Of a DNA stretch of 64,000 bases, positions 8,245-16,943 are shown piece after piece (position 1 is the first letter of the stretch; each line of letters starts with the position of its first letter). Origin of the DNA: Halonotius sp046719765 (GTDB lineage: Archaea > Halobacteriota > Halobacteria > Halobacteriales > Haloferacaceae); contig NZ_JABEBY010000004.1 in NCBI RefSeq assembly GCF_046719765.1, forward strand, positions 62,001 to 126,000. Reading direction: 5' to 3'. The notes beneath the pieces were generated by a model. It saw only the letters and a program-made list of their open reading frames with translations, did no database searches and had not been told where the DNA came from. Made by a program: the position numbers and the translations under genes.

Positions 8245-8722
8245 CGCGGATCCGTGTAGTGACGAGTTGAGTGCCGCCGTGGCTGCGTTCACCCGACGCG
8301 GCACCATCGAACCGGGACTCGATGTGGAAGGCGAGGCACTCCTGCAGCTGCGAAAGGCGTGTCGCATCCTGGATGGGATTCGGGCGTTGCGCGACATCGA
8401 TCGACACCACACGCTGGTGGTCGAGGGGTCGTTTGCGGCACTCGAACGGACGGTGCAGTTCTACGTCGTCGATCAGGGGTTGGCGGAGACGAACGATCTG
8501 CTGAACCACGAGGACACCTTCGAGTACGGGGTGCAGGCTGGCGTCTGCTCCGAGGCGACGAAGACCGAACTGGTCGAACTCTGGCAGAACCACCGCAACG
8601 GGACGTACTACCAACAGGAGCGTGCGACCGCGGAGCAGGCCGAAGCGATGCTTGCGTACGCCGAGTGCATGCACGACCACGTCCCGAAGCTCGCCGGTCG
8701 ATCACACGACTGCATCTGCTAA
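8237..8722 (+). CDS. HEPN-domain protein, likely toxin of the MNT-HEPN pair
   Basis: A 161-residue helical protein directly downstream of, and overlapping, the MNT gene. HEPN toxins are RNases with an R-x4-6-H motif. At the expected place this one reads H119-R-N-G-T-Y-Y-Q, so R120-N121 is kept but no His follows within six residues; two tyrosines are there instead. It may be a variant HEPN or an inactive one. Start 8237 is chosen for the translational overlap; an in-frame upstream start at 8195 would lie inside the MNT gene. Confidence 0.75.
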   Translation: MSDADPCSDELSAAVAAFTRRGTIEPGLDVEGEALLQLRKACRILDGIRALRDIDRHHTLVVEGSFAALERTVQFYVVDQGLAETNDLLNHEDTFEYGVQAGVCSEATKTELVELWQNHRNGTYYQQERATAEQAEAMLAYAECMHDHVPKLAGRSHDCIC

Positions 8723-8843
8723 CTGGCGGGAGCCAGCGTATCCCATTGATCGCCGATAAACGGTATTAACCGTCCGCCCAACAGAGACGTATCGCACACA
8801 TGGCGTGACGGCAGCCCGATGCCTGCCTCTGCCATCCTGATTG

Positions 8844-10505
8844 ATGAACCGAAACGAACTGCTGGTCGTCGTGATCGCTGTCGGCCTTATGGCGATTCCG
8901 GTCTCGGTGATCTCCTACTCCGTCATCACGAACACGGCCGTCGACGATCTGACCTACGAGACCGACACCGGTCTTGAGGTCACGGCGACCGATGCCCAGG
9001 TATTTGAGTCGCCGCCGGTCGTCGGCAACGACACCTGGCAGAGCGGCCCCCTCCGGCTCAGCAGCGACGGCCCGGCGTCGGCGACCGTCAGCGACGCCGC
9101 CTTCGACCGATCGGCGGTCGGGATCGAATCGGTCGATGCGAGGCGCAACCCTGTGACGGTCAACCGAAGCGATATCGGAGCCGTCGAACTCGACGGTCAG
9201 TTTGAGCAGTTCTCGACGCCCGGCATCGACACAAGCGACGACGAACCTGATTTCAGCTACCGGGCCGGCGAAAATGTCACCATCTCGGTCAGTGGCGTCC
9301 CGACCGACAGCGGTGTCGCCGCCGTCGACGAGGGTCAGGTTGTCGCCACCGACACCGCCTTGAACCCCGAGGGGACAGCGACGTTTCAGGATCTCCCGAG
9401 CGGCGAGCAGGCGATCCGGGTGGCGGAGCTGCCCGCGGAGCTATCGATCCGGGATGTCACCGACGGCTCGCTGATCGACGGCAACGAGGTCGACGTCTCA
9501 CTCACCCCAGTGGGGGCCAGCGAGCCGATCACCCAGCAGACGACCAGCGACGGGACGATCAACATGACCGGGCTCCCGGTCAACAAGCGGTTTGCCGCCG
9601 ATCTCTCCGCTGGGGGCAACTACTACGACCGCCGTGTCCGGCTGCCCGCCCGGATCGACCAACAGCCGGCCTATCTGCTGCCGGATGACGACGCGGTGGC
9701 GGCGGTGTCGCCACGGCTGACGCTGGACGACCAAACCGGCCGCTTTGACGAACAGCGGTCTGTGATCCGACTCCAGCGACCGGTGCCGACAGCGTCCGGC
9801 ACCGAGTACCGAACGGTCGCCGGCGACCGCCTCGGAAGCGATGGCTTTGGGACTGCCGTCCAGCGCAACCAGCGGTACCGCGTCATCATCGTCGATCCAA
9901 CCGCCGGCCAAACCTACGTCAGCAGCTTCACCCCGCGGACGAGTTCACCGACCGCGGTGCCGATCGAAGCCATTCAGTACACCACCACCGAATCCATCGA
10001 TGGGCTCAACATCTCGACGGCCTACCGGAGCGGCGAGGACGGCGACCGGCTCGCGGTCAATCTCTCGAACGTTCGATCCGCTGACCTGTCGATCAGCGAG
10101 GCGGGCAACGCGTCGAATCTCCTTCTCGACGACAGCTATGAGCAAAACGTGACCGCCGACGTGCCGGTGCCCGAGGAGACCACGGACGCAAACTGGAACG
10201 CCGACTACGAGGCGACGACGACGAACGATGCGGCGATCAGCGGCCAGCAGACGATCCGCAACCCGGCACGCCAACAACAGCGGGAGGCGGTCATGCGGGC
10301 GATTCTCTCGATCCTTCTGGTTGTCGTTCTTGGGAGTGTTGCCATGCGTGTCAGCCCGGCGTTGGGTGGTGTGGTGGTCATCATCACGGCCAGCCTGCTT
10401 TGGCTTGCCGGCTGGATGCCACCGGAGGCCGGCCTCCCGTCGATCGGGGTCGGTATCGTGGTCGGCGTGTTAGGCGTTATCTCCGGGGATCGCCGATCGT
10501 TGTGA
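8844..10505 (+). CDS. Large membrane-anchored surface protein, unknown function
   Basis: 553 residues with an N-terminal hydrophobic helix (about 5-28) and a long Thr/Asp-rich beta-type ectodomain with N-glycosylation sequons (NVT, NLS, NIS). The C-terminus has two or three helices (IRNPARQQQREAV, then hydrophobic to the end). The architecture suggests an extracellular domain held by membrane segments at both ends. The ATG at 8844 is taken; TTG at 8841 is an in-frame alternative. I do not recognise a family. Confidence 0.65.
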   Translation: MNRNELLVVVIAVGLMAIPVSVISYSVITNTAVDDLTYETDTGLEVTATDAQVFESPPVVGNDTWQSGPLRLSSDGPASATVSDAAFDRSAVGIESVDARRNPVTVNRSDIGAVELDGQFEQFSTPGIDTSDDEPDFSYRAGENVTISVSGVPTDSGVAAVDEGQVVATDTALNPEGTATFQDLPSGEQAIRVAELPAELSIRDVTDGSLIDGNEVDVSLTPVGASEPITQQTTSDGTINMTGLPVNKRFAADLSAGGNYYDRRVRLPARIDQQPAYLLPDDDAVAAVSPRLTLDDQTGRFDEQRSVIRLQRPVPTASGTEYRTVAGDRLGSDGFGTAVQRNQRYRVIIVDPTAGQTYVSSFTPRTSSPTAVPIEAIQYTTTESIDGLNISTAYRSGEDGDRLAVNLSNVRSADLSISEAGNASNLLLDDSYEQNVTADVPVPEETTDANWNADYEATTTNDAAISGQQTIRNPARQQQREAVMRAILSILLVVVLGSVAMRVSPALGGVVVIITASLLWLAGWMPPEAGLPSIGVGIVVGVLGVISGDRRSL

Positions 10506-10512
10506 GTGAGGG

Positions 10513-11697
10513 TCAGGCTGCCGGCAGTAGCCGGAGGATCGGCGCGTCGCCGGCATCAACAGCGACGTACAACGCGCCGTCAAGACCGACAGTAACATCT
10601 CGAATCCGCTGTTGGCGGTCGGCCAACAACGGTTCCGCCTCGCGTACGTCGTCGCCATCGACCACCAGATGCACGACGCGCTGGGTGACCAACCCACCGA
10701 CGAAGAGGTCACCCTGCCACTCGGGGAACGCATCGCCGTCGTAGAACGTCATCCCGCTCGGTGCGGGGCCGTCCTCGCCGCAGGGCCAGCCGAAGACCGG
10801 CGCGATCACGTCCTCGCGGTCGTCGTGGCTCACGCCGATCGGCTGGCCGGTGCCGTACGTGCAGCCCTCGTCGGCGACCGGCCAGCCGTAGTTGCCGCCG
10901 CGCTCGATAACGTTGATCTCGTCGCCGTCGGACTCACCAAATTCGCTTTCCCAAATCTCGCCTGTTTCGGGGTGGCGGTCAAGCCCCTGTGCGTTCCGGT
11001 GGCCGTAGCTGTAGATCGCGTCCCGCGCCTCGGCGTCATCGACAAAGGGGTTGTCGTCGGGGATCGAGCCATCCGGTCGCAGGCGGAGCGTCGTTCCGAG
11101 ATCGTTGGTTCGGTCTTGGGCGACGTGGTCGGGGCCGAAGTTCTTGAACTGGCGGTCGCCAACGGTCATGTAGAGATAGCCATCGGTATCGAACCCAACG
11201 CGGGAGCCGTAGTGACCGTTGTCATCGACGAACGGCTCGGCCGTATACAGCTGTTCGAACGCGGTCAGTCGGTCGCCGTCGCCCTCGTCGCTCTCGCCGC
11301 CCCCGCCTGCGAGTCGGCCGCGGCCGAGTCGGGTCGTTGTTTCGCCGGCCTCGTTGGCGACGGCGTAGGTGAGATAGATCCACTCCTGGTTCGGCCCCCA
11401 TGTTACATCGAGGAGGCCGCCCTGTCCGGCCGTGTCGACCGCGGGCACGCCACCGATTTCGGTCGTCGTGCCGTCCGCGGGATCGACACGGAGCAGCCGC
11501 CCGGTGTCGCGCTCGGTGACCAACAGCGATTCGTCGGCGTCATCGACGGCCAGCCCCCACGGATGAGTGAGTCCCTCGACAACCGTTTCGACGGTGAGCT
11601 CCGAGCGATCCGATCCGCCCGCTGGCCCGCCGAGACAGCCGCCAACCGCACCGATGCCGACCGCGCCAACGGCCGAGAGATAGCTGCGTCGCCACAT
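10513..11697 (-). CDS. PQQ-dependent sugar dehydrogenase-like lipoprotein
   Basis: A 394-residue beta-propeller of the soluble glucose dehydrogenase (GdhB/Asd) family. It oxidises aldose sugars with pyrroloquinoline quinone on the outer face of the membrane, or is a paralog with unknown substrate. Marks are GLTHPWGLAV at the first blade, GHRNAQGL, and GGNYGWP. The N-terminus MWRRSYLSAVG...GGCLG combines twin arginines with a lipobox Cys, so Tat export and lipid anchoring are expected. The start at MWRR is chosen over an upstream M that would precede the signal by nine residues. Confidence 0.85.
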   Translation of the reverse strand: MWRRSYLSAVGAVGIGAVGGCLGGPAGGSDRSELTVETVVEGLTHPWGLAVDDADESLLVTERDTGRLLRVDPADGTTTEIGGVPAVDTAGQGGLLDVTWGPNQEWIYLTYAVANEAGETTTRLGRGRLAGGGGESDEGDGDRLTAFEQLYTAEPFVDDNGHYGSRVGFDTDGYLYMTVGDRQFKNFGPDHVAQDRTNDLGTTLRLRPDGSIPDDNPFVDDAEARDAIYSYGHRNAQGLDRHPETGEIWESEFGESDGDEINVIERGGNYGWPVADEGCTYGTGQPIGVSHDDREDVIAPVFGWPCGEDGPAPSGMTFYDGDAFPEWQGDLFVGGLVTQRVVHLVVDGDDVREAEPLLADRQQRIRDVTVGLDGALYVAVDAGDAPILRLLPAA

Positions 11698-11795
11698 ACA
11701 CCGCTGTTTGGATCCGGCGGGCAAAACGACACCGCCTCACCAACGGCCGTGTCGTCTGCGATAGTCGGCCACCAGCCGGATCTGTTTTAGGTTAG

Positions 11796-11833
11796 ACAAA
11801 ATTTTGTTTTTAACTTGCAAAGTTTCTTTGCAA
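11796..11833 (+). promoter_or_regulatory. Two adjacent palindromes in the ZIP transporter promoter
   Basis: ACAAAATTTTGT (11796-11807) is a perfect 12-bp palindrome. TTGCAAAG-TTT-CTTTGCAA (11815-11833) is a perfect 8+8 inverted repeat. Both lie within 60 bp before the ZIP start at 11854 and flank the TATA-like TTTTTAAC. This is the expected place for a metal-responsive repressor such as the DtxR/SirR protein at 57496 (inference). Confidence 0.6.
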
Positions 11834-11853
11834 TCGAACGGGAACACTCCGAT

Positions 11854-12795
11854 ATGAGCTTCTTGGTGAATGTAGCGCTTGTCTTTGTTGCCGGGCTGAT
11901 CACGGCGTTGGCGACCGGGCTTGGGGCGATCCCGTTTTTCTTCGTCGAGGATTTCAGCGACCGCTGGAACGTCGCGCTGTGGGGGATCGCCTCGGGGATC
12001 ATGGTCGCCGCATCGCTGTTCGGCCTCGTCAACGAGGGGTTGGCCTACGCCAGCGACGGGCTGCCGACGCTCATGATCGGCGGCCTCGTTGCGGGGGTTG
12101 TCCTCGTCGAGGTTGCTGATCGCGTGCTCGATGCGGCCGATGTCGGTGGCGACGGCGGCCACGATGGGGCGCACGGCCACGACCACGCGGACGACCCCGA
12201 CGCTGACGCGGCAGCCGCCGTCGACGGCGAGGCACGCACCGATGGCGACGGGGAACCCCACAGCCACGACCATCCGATCGATGTCGAGGCCTTCGCCGAG
12301 GGCGACCTCAAAAAGCTCGTGTTGATTCTGGGGATTCTGACCGTCCACAGCTTTCCGGAAGGCGTCGCTGTCGGCGTCTCGTTTGCGGAACTCGGCTTGG
12401 AGGGCGGGGTCGGCGTGCTCGGTATCTCCGTGCCGCTGTTGGCCGTGTTTATGACGATCGCCATCTCGATCCACAACATCCCCGAGGGCACCGCCATCGC
12501 CATCCCGATGCGGGCGATGGGGCTCTCGAAGTGGCGGATGGTCGGCGCGGCGGTCTTTTCCAGCCTTCCGCAGCCGATCGGCGCGGTCATCGCCTTCGCG
12601 TTTGTCACCTGGGCCGAGTCGTTCCTCCCCTTCGGCTTCGGCTTTGCGGCCGGCGCGATGATCTATCTCGTCCTCACGGAGTTCATCCCGGAGGCGTTGG
12701 CCACCGGTGTTGACCTCCCGCGTCGCGGCTACGGCGAGTTGGCAACCGGGATCGCCGCCGGCGTGCTGTTGATGCTGCCGTTGTTGTACGTCTGA
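11854..12795 (+). CDS. ZIP-family divalent metal transporter
   Basis: A 313-residue polytopic protein importing Zn2+, Fe2+ or Mn2+. It has eight predicted helices and the ZIP metal-site motifs HSFPEGVAVG (TM4) and HNIPEGTAIA (TM5). A long loop between TM3 and TM4 is rich in His and Asp (GHDGAHGHDHADD and later HSHDHP), typical of the metal-sensing loop. The ATG at 11854 follows the palindromic promoter; an upstream in-frame start at 11815 would lie in the operator. Confidence 0.92.
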   Translation: MSFLVNVALVFVAGLITALATGLGAIPFFFVEDFSDRWNVALWGIASGIMVAASLFGLVNEGLAYASDGLPTLMIGGLVAGVVLVEVADRVLDAADVGGDGGHDGAHGHDHADDPDADAAAAVDGEARTDGDGEPHSHDHPIDVEAFAEGDLKKLVLILGILTVHSFPEGVAVGVSFAELGLEGGVGVLGISVPLLAVFMTIAISIHNIPEGTAIAIPMRAMGLSKWRMVGAAVFSSLPQPIGAVIAFAFVTWAESFLPFGFGFAAGAMIYLVLTEFIPEALATGVDLPRRGYGELATGIAAGVLLMLPLLYV

Positions 12796-12917
12796 GATAC
12801 TGTCGCTGCTGTGCGTCTACGCGGTGGTTGGCCGGCGATCCGGCTGTGGTTCCACCCTGCCCACACAGCCGAACGCCGCGCACAACTGTTTTGTGGCCTG
12901 TTGTCGATACACATACG

Positions 12918-13007
12918 ATGAACACGTTCCAAAAGATCGGGTTAGCGATCGTGGGGCTCATCCTGCTGTTTCTGCTGATCGGGATGGCTCTCGAAATCCC
13001 GCTGTGA
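12918..13007 (+). CDS. 29-residue single-helix membrane peptide
   Basis: MNTFQKIGLAIVG followed by ILLFLLIGMALEIPL: a short basic N-terminus and one strong hydrophobic helix (7-25). It sits in a 220-bp gap between the ZIP gene and the surface protein. High hydrophobicity in a GC-rich genome, with codons ending mostly in C or G, makes chance less likely. No function can be given. Confidence 0.5.
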   Translation: MNTFQKIGLAIVGLILLFLLIGMALEIPL

Positions 13008-13025
13008 GCGGTCGTTGCGCGACAC

Positions 13026-14246
13026 TTAGGCCGTATCCGCGATCGTTGAGGTTTCGGTGTTGCCGTCGGCGTCGGTGCCGGTGACAGTGAGGGTGTATCG
13101 CTGCCCGTTTTGGATCGTGTCCCCCAGGTCGGGGGTGATCGTCTCGGCGGGGTTCCCGTTCGGCTTGTAGCGGTTGGTTGCGGCGAAGCTGACCGTTTTT
13201 GTGGCAACGACCGTCCCGCCCGAACCACCGTCCCGCACCTCGTAGGCGACCTCGACGAGGTCGTCGTCGCCGTCGTTATCACGGATATCGACCTGTTTGA
13301 CCTCGAAGACGTTACCCTGATTCCCCTGCGGTGGGGCCGCGGTGAAGTCCTGATCCTGCAGCGGTTTCTGGATCCGGATCGCCGTCGGGTCGTTCCCCGG
13401 CTGGCTTCCGCCGCTGTCGCCGGTCTGGATGGTTGAGGTGTCGACATTGCCGTCGGCGTCGGTGCCGGTGACGGTGAGGGTGTATCGCTGCCCGTTTTGG
13501 ATCGTGTATCCCGGGCTGGGATCGATCGTTTCGGCGGGGTTCCCGTTCGGCTTGTACCGGTTCGACGGCGGGAACGTGACGGTTTTCGCGCCGACGACCG
13601 TCCCGCCCGAGCTACCGTCCCGCACCTCGTAAGCGACCTCAACGAGGTCATCGTCGCTGTCGTTGTCACGGACATCCACCTGTTTGACCTCGAAGACGTT
13701 GCCTTGGTTGCCCTGCGGTGGGGTCGCGGCGAAGTCCTGATCCTGCAGCGGTTTCTGGATCCGGACGGCACCGACGACGTTGCCGGCTTCGGCTGTCACG
13801 CTCCCGGTTGTGTCGATGGCAACGGCGGTGCTGGCCACACCGATGCTGTAGCCGATCGTCCCCGTTGTCGTAGCGTCCAGATCGACCGTCCCGCTGTTGC
13901 CCGCCGCGAGGCTGAACACCACCGTACAGCCGGAGCTGCCGTTCGGGTCGTAAAGCGTTCCGTCGCCACAGCTATCGAGCGTGATGGTGTAGGTCGCCGT
14001 CTCGGCGGTGTTGTTCGTGATCGTCACCATCGGCTCGCGGGCGTTCTTTTTCACCGGGCCGCGGTCGACAATCCCGACCAAGGCGGTCGTATTGTCGACG
14101 GCGATCCCGAAGGGGCGTCTGGCCTCAACCTGATCGAAGGCTCCCGATGTGCCAACGCCCAGTAGGACGCCGCCGGCGATCAGCCCGAGGGCTGCCCGGC
14201 GTGTGTATCGGCTGCCGTTGCCGCGTCCACGAGCGGGCGTTCTCAT
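13026..14246 (-). CDS. Tat-exported surface protein with two tandem repeat domains
   Basis: 406 residues. The N-terminus contains RYTRRAALGLIAGG, a twin-arginine signal. A beta-rich domain with a CGDGT...GCTVVF cysteine pair follows. Then come two copies of a roughly 115-residue domain starting IQKPLQDQDF and ending YTLTVTGTDADGN, on a 129-residue period. The protein ends shortly after the second copy. Start ATG 14246 is preceded by GAGGTG; GTG three codons earlier is an alternative. Probably cell-surface; binding partner unknown. Confidence 0.75.
   Translation of the reverse strand: MRTPARGRGNGSRYTRRAALGLIAGGVLLGVGTSGAFDQVEARRPFGIAVDNTTALVGIVDRGPVKKNAREPMVTITNNTAETATYTITLDSCGDGTLYDPNGSSGCTVVFSLAAGNSGTVDLDATTTGTIGYSIGVASTAVAIDTTGSVTAEAGNVVGAVRIQKPLQDQDFAATPPQGNQGNVFEVKQVDVRDNDSDDDLVEVAYEVRDGSSGGTVVGAKTVTFPPSNRYKPNGNPAETIDPSPGYTIQNGQRYTLTVTGTDADGNVDTSTIQTGDSGGSQPGNDPTAIRIQKPLQDQDFTAAPPQGNQGNVFEVKQVDIRDNDGDDDLVEVAYEVRDGGSGGTVVATKTVSFAATNRYKPNGNPAETITPDLGDTIQNGQRYTLTVTGTDADGNTETSTIADTA
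13045..13770 (-). repeat. Tandem 387-bp-period duplication inside the surface-protein gene
   Basis: Two copies of about 340 bp (roughly 13045-13383 and 13432-13770) are offset by exactly 387 bp. For example TGCCGTCGGC occurs at 13061 and 13448, and TGATCCTGCA at 13351 and 13738. Nucleotide identity is high enough that unequal recombination could change copy number. Confidence 0.85.
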
Positions 14247-14455
14247 CTTAGCCACCTCTTGGTGTCCGGCAGTTGTGCTGTCGGTGGTGCGTGCCGGCCG
14301 CTATCTCTGTACTTCCTCCGATAGCGTCCCGGGACGTATCCATACAATAGAGAGGGGTTCCAGACGGTTAGTATTGCGCTGCCTGCTGTCTGGAAACCGA
14401 GCGGCCGGCTATCCTGACCGACAGCAGGCACACCCTGCCGCAGCCCTCCCCGCGC

Positions 14456-15154
14456 TCACCACGCTTTCGGCGCTCGATCGCGCCAAAACTCCCCGCTCGG
14501 CGCGTCGGGTTTGAACCGCGCCAGCCAGATCGGTGTTTCTGCACCCTTTTCAGGCGTTCTGGGCGCGCTCCCGTCGGTCATGTCCGTCTGAACATAGCCC
14601 GGACAGACCGAATTGGCGAGCAGCCCCTGTGTGCTGTATTCACCGTCGAGATACCGGGTGAGACCGTTGAGCCCGGTCTTCGAGATCCGGTAGGCCGGCA
14701 TCCCGCCGGACTGCGGCTCGGTGATCGCGCCCAGCCCCGAGGAGACGTTGACGACGCGGGGGCCGGGCTGCGGCAGTAGGAGATCAAGTGCCTGTTTCGT
14801 CAGGTGAATCGGGCCCTGCACGTTCGTCGCCAGCGTCTGCTCGATCGTCTCGGTCGGCATCTCGGCCAGCGGCTCACGGCTGTCCATCACACCGGCGTTG
14901 TTGACGAGGATATCGAGGTGGCCGGCCTCCTCGCTGATGCGGTTGACCGCGGCGACGCGCTCCGATTCGACTGTCACGTCGAGTTCGATCGCCCTGCGGT
15001 CGTTGCTGTCGATATCGGCGGGATCGCGCGCGCCGGCGTAGACGGTCGCGCCGTGGTCGACGAGCCCGTCAGCGATGCGTTTCCCGATCCCGCGGGTCGC
15101 GCCGGTCACGAGTGCGACCTGCCCATCCAAGCTATCGTAGAGAGGGATGTCCAT
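14456..15154 (-). CDS. Short-chain dehydrogenase/reductase
   Basis: A 232-residue NAD(P)-dependent oxidoreductase with a full classical SDR set: GATRGIGKRIA cofactor loop, NNAGVMDS, the catalytic Ser in VVNVSSGLGA, and YRISK with the Tyr/Lys pair. Substrate cannot be told from sequence. It ends close to the gene-free 200 bp before the surface protein. Confidence 0.88.
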   Translation of the reverse strand: MDIPLYDSLDGQVALVTGATRGIGKRIADGLVDHGATVYAGARDPADIDSNDRRAIELDVTVESERVAAVNRISEEAGHLDILVNNAGVMDSREPLAEMPTETIEQTLATNVQGPIHLTKQALDLLLPQPGPRVVNVSSGLGAITEPQSGGMPAYRISKTGLNGLTRYLDGEYSTQGLLANSVCPGYVQTDMTDGSAPRTPEKGAETPIWLARFKPDAPSGEFWRDRAPKAW

Positions 15155-15201
15155 GCAAACGACAGGGCCACGAGTGCCAAAAGCTGTCCGCCCAGTGGCA
15201 C

Positions 15202-15651
15202 TCAGACGCTGGCTTCGACGTAGTCGATCGCCGCTGCGGGGGTGTCGACGTGCTTGATCCCCGCGACGCTGTCAACGCGGTGAGTATCGATCCCAGCGAC
15301 CGGCTTGCCCAGACTGAGCGCGTGGCCGAGCTCCGACAGCGTCCCCGGGCCGCCGTCGACGGCGATGACGGCATCGCCGTTCAACACGACGACTGCATTG
15401 CGAGCATCGTTGATCCCGGTGGCGATCGCCGTCTCGACGAAGGGGTTGGCAGCCGCCGGCTCCGAGTCCGGAAGGATGCCGATGGTGTGGCCGCCGGCTG
15501 ACTGGGCTCCCTGACAGACGGCCTCCATGACACCGGTTCGACCGCCACAGACGACCTCATGGCCGTGTTCGGCAAGCTGTTCGCCAAGCGTCTGGGCTGT
15601 GGCGTACTCCTCGTCGCTGACGGTGCTGCCGCCGATCACGCTGACACGCAT
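15202..15651 (-). CDS. SLOG/LOG-fold nucleotide-binding protein
   Basis: A 149-residue protein beginning MRVSVIGGS, with GGRTGVMEAV and the diagnostic GGPGTLSE. It belongs to the TIGR00725-type group related to LOG (cytokinin riboside 5'-monophosphate phosphoribohydrolases) and DprA. The PGGxGTxxE motif is present in near-canonical form. Possible action on a nucleotide ligand is a family inference. The start at MRVSV is chosen because the upstream 21 residues do not resemble the family. Confidence 0.8.
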   Translation of the reverse strand: MRVSVIGGSTVSDEEYATAQTLGEQLAEHGHEVVCGGRTGVMEAVCQGAQSAGGHTIGILPDSEPAAANPFVETAIATGINDARNAVVVLNGDAVIAVDGGPGTLSELGHALSLGKPVAGIDTHRVDSVAGIKHVDTPAAAIDYVEASV

Positions 15652-15714
15652 AGGCTCTCTCTTGTCGCCGGGGCTCTTGCTGTTTTGGGTCGTCAGGCTG
15701 TCGGCGGGTTGCAC

Positions 15715-16344
15715 TCAGAACGCGATGTCGTCGGCCAGCACCGCCGTCTCGATATACGCCTCCAACTCTTCGCGGAGCAGGGATCGTGGGCCGTCAGTTC
15801 GCGTCGTCTGCTGGAGATTGATCCCCTCAAGGGTGGCGAACAGATACTCCGCCGTCGTCCGTGGATCGTCGACAGCGAAGACGCCCTGTTTGACGCCGGT
15901 GTCGATGATCTCGGTGAGGTTGTCGACGAGCGTGGCCGACAGCTCGGTAAACTCCGCCCGGAACGCCTCGTTTTGGATCGCTTGGGCCCGCAGCTCCAGA
16001 TACGTCGAGAGCCGCGCGTCGGCATCCGGCGTCCCCTCGGCGGCCGGATACTCGCCCAGCGAGACGGTTATGAACGCCTTCAGATCGCCGACCGGATCGC
16101 CCGTCGATTCGATCCGGTAGCCACGCTCGAAGTAGTCCCGCATATACTCGACAAACGACAGCAGGATGTCGTCTTTGCCATCGAAGTGGTGGTAGAACGT
16201 CGATTTCGTCAGGTCGGATTCGTCGGCGATCCGCTGGATCGAGATGCCGGGATAGCCGTGGGTGCGCAGCGCGGCAAACGTCGCCATCATGATGGCCTCG
16301 TGGGTGTCGGCCGGGTTGCCGTCGAGCAGTGCCTCGTCGCTCAT
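15715..16344 (-). CDS. TetR/AcrR-family transcriptional regulator
   Basis: 209 residues. The N-terminal TetR HTH is clear: ATFAALRTHGYPGISIQRIA, then the ESDLTKSTFYHHFDGKDDIL recognition region. The C-terminal two-thirds is a helical ligand domain with no recognisable subtype. It precedes the LOG-fold gene by 63 bp on the same strand, so the two may be co-transcribed. The promoter has CTATTTT about 27 bp upstream, and a segment shared with position 48-67. Confidence 0.9.
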   Translation of the reverse strand: MSDEALLDGNPADTHEAIMMATFAALRTHGYPGISIQRIADESDLTKSTFYHHFDGKDDILLSFVEYMRDYFERGYRIESTGDPVGDLKAFITVSLGEYPAAEGTPDADARLSTYLELRAQAIQNEAFRAEFTELSATLVDNLTEIIDTGVKQGVFAVDDPRTTAEYLFATLEGINLQQTTRTDGPRSLLREELEAYIETAVLADDIAF

Positions 16345-16643
16345 ACGTGGGGGTTCGCTGTCGGCCGGAAAATAGCTTGGTGCCCACGACTGTGTGACAC
16401 CGGCACAACAATAGCAGTGGCTCCTATTCAGCGAAACGGCCTTGTCTGGTATTGATCAGGAACTGCTGTGGCAGACGTAGAGCATACATTCATACGGTTT
16501 GCTGTCGGAAGGTACCGTTTGACCGCCGCCTGGTTGGCGGTCGAGGCGGTAACCGTCTACAGTAAACAGTATCAGCCATCCCGACCTCTGAATAAAGTAG
16601 CTTTACCCAGTCGCATAGCAGCTCTACGAAACGTATAGTCCAA
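16345..16643. other. 300-bp gap without a gene
   Basis: Holds the tetR promoter (16368-16392) and no coding signal I can support. GC falls markedly from about 16590 onward. GTATAGT-CCA-ACTATAC (16633-16649) forms a 7-bp hairpin over the stop codon of the next leftward gene and may act in termination. Confidence 0.4.
16373..16392 (-). promoter_or_regulatory. tetR promoter segment shared with position 48-67
   Basis: Plus-strand TAGCTTGGTGCCCACGACTG, one mismatch from the left-edge copy. The embedded AAGCTATTTT on the minus strand is the likely TATA box, about 27 bp before the TetR start at 16344. Confidence 0.5.
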
Positions 16644-16943
16644 CTATACCGCCAACTGAATACCAATGACCCCCTTTAGAATTTCTTGCCAGCTAAATCT
16701 ACTGAGACCATACCAGATGAGTCCAATCGGAATGACTGCCAAGATCTTATGACTCCATGACGGAATCTGGCCCGTATCAACTACTGCGTTCATGAAAAAG
16801 TAGATACTCGTTGCAACAACACCAGTAAAGAACGCACTAATACGCTTCCACCGAAACTCCGAGCACCGTAGACCATCGCTTGGAGGGCCATCACCGATGA
16901 GTTCCCGTTTAGTGGGCACAATCTGTCTAGGGTGATGTGACAC
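16644..16943 (-). CDS. Small membrane protein in AT-rich patch
   Basis: A 99-residue protein with a polar 30-residue N-terminus and two hydrophobic helices (about 36-53 and 67-80). Base composition is clearly more AT-rich than surrounding genes. No family recognised. The lack of any neighbour on the same transcript and the composition suggest recent acquisition. Confidence 0.5.
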   Translation of the reverse strand: MSHHPRQIVPTKRELIGDGPPSDGLRCSEFRWKRISAFFTGVVATSIYFFMNAVVDTGQIPSWSHKILAVIPIGLIWYGLSRFSWQEILKGVIGIQLAV

